Below are positions 48,337 to 48,426 of a stretch of DNA of 48,426 bases, in pieces; the first letter of the stretch is position 1, and each line of letters starts with the position of its first letter. Source of the stretch: a virus; the IMG/VR virus record IMGVR_UViG_3300049846_000972, positions 1-48,426 of that record; one strand, written 5' to 3'. The notes beneath the pieces are model-generated. The model had not been told where the DNA came from, searched no databases, and saw nothing but the letters and a program-made list of their open reading frames with translations. The translations under genes were made by a program, and so were the position numbers.

Positions 48337-48426
48337 GTACTTAATAGATAACTATCTTTATCGTGGAATAGTAATTAACCTAGAGAGCTGGAGAGGGATA
48401 CTCGTAAGTTGTTGATATAATGTGTG

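Noticed and set aside
1-48426. Prophage or temperate phage
   Set aside because: No integrase, excisionase, CI/Cro-type repressor pair or attachment site visible.
1-48426. Direct terminal repeat
   Set aside because: The first and last tens of bases do not match, so the true ends are unknown; the window may be a circular or permuted assembly.

Overview
The window reads as an essentially complete, strictly lytic, short-tailed (podovirus-type) phage genome, or a circular contig of one. It is AT-rich by eye. I see no integrase, excisionase, repressor, tRNA gene, CRISPR array or single-subunit phage RNA polymerase. The host is probably Gram-negative: there are sigma70-like promoters, Shine-Dalgarno sites, Sec-type signals on cell-wall enzymes and a three-span phage holin. 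The host genus cannot be read from the sequence.

Layout. (1) 17-1139, minus: six tiny genes (membrane proteins, a CxxxxC/CxxC zinc ribbon), behind an extended -10 promoter near 1192-1200. (2) 1140-1762: no credible gene, but a strongly structured candidate RNA behind a minus-strand promoter at 1554-1592. (3) 1763-2828, plus: five head-to-tail paralogous cistrons made of a 12-bp (4-residue) repeat. (4) 2845-5670, plus: small early genes behind two near-identical sigma70 promoters (3069, 3489), including a sigma factor and several CxxC mini-proteins. (5) 5642-15963, plus: a proteasome-like Ntn-hydrolase, then a T7-like replication set: primase-helicase, family A DNA polymerase (split by a +1 frame change), ssDNA-binding protein, 5'-3' exonuclease, PDDEXK endonuclease, a second DnaQ-like exonuclease and a MazZ/DUF5664-like protein. 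(6) 15956-17999, plus: a membrane-anchored ClpP-like protease, an exported trypsin/HtrA-like protease, a glucosaminidase endolysin and a coiled-coil protein. (7) 18013-18066: convergent terminators.

(8) 18064-45664 is one long minus-strand late region, transcribed right to left: small membrane protein and holin, a spanin-like protein, terminase small and large subunits, P22-type portal, GroES-like protein, scaffold, decoration protein, major capsid protein, beta-helix virion protein, fibre-like proteins with shared modules, P22 gp4-like and gp10-like tail proteins, a large fibre, four candidate ejection proteins, an exported L,D-transpeptidase-like enzyme and a last tailspike-like protein. 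(9) 45665-46139 is gene-free and highly structured, the probable leader of the late operon. (10) 46140-48125, minus: small accessory genes, with a second copy of the two-box promoter (47008-47049) and a repeat-rich control region at 48128-48237.

Working model (inference): host sigma70 starts the early plus-strand genes. The phage sigma factor then redirects host RNA polymerase, perhaps to the conserved two-box minus-strand promoters. The replisome copies the genome. The late leftward operon builds a capsid with a P22-like tail. Lysis needs both arms, because endolysin and holin sit on opposite strands. Highlights are the five-cistron repeat array, three proteases of three different folds, the split polymerase, the two structured noncoding regions and the fibre-module repeats.
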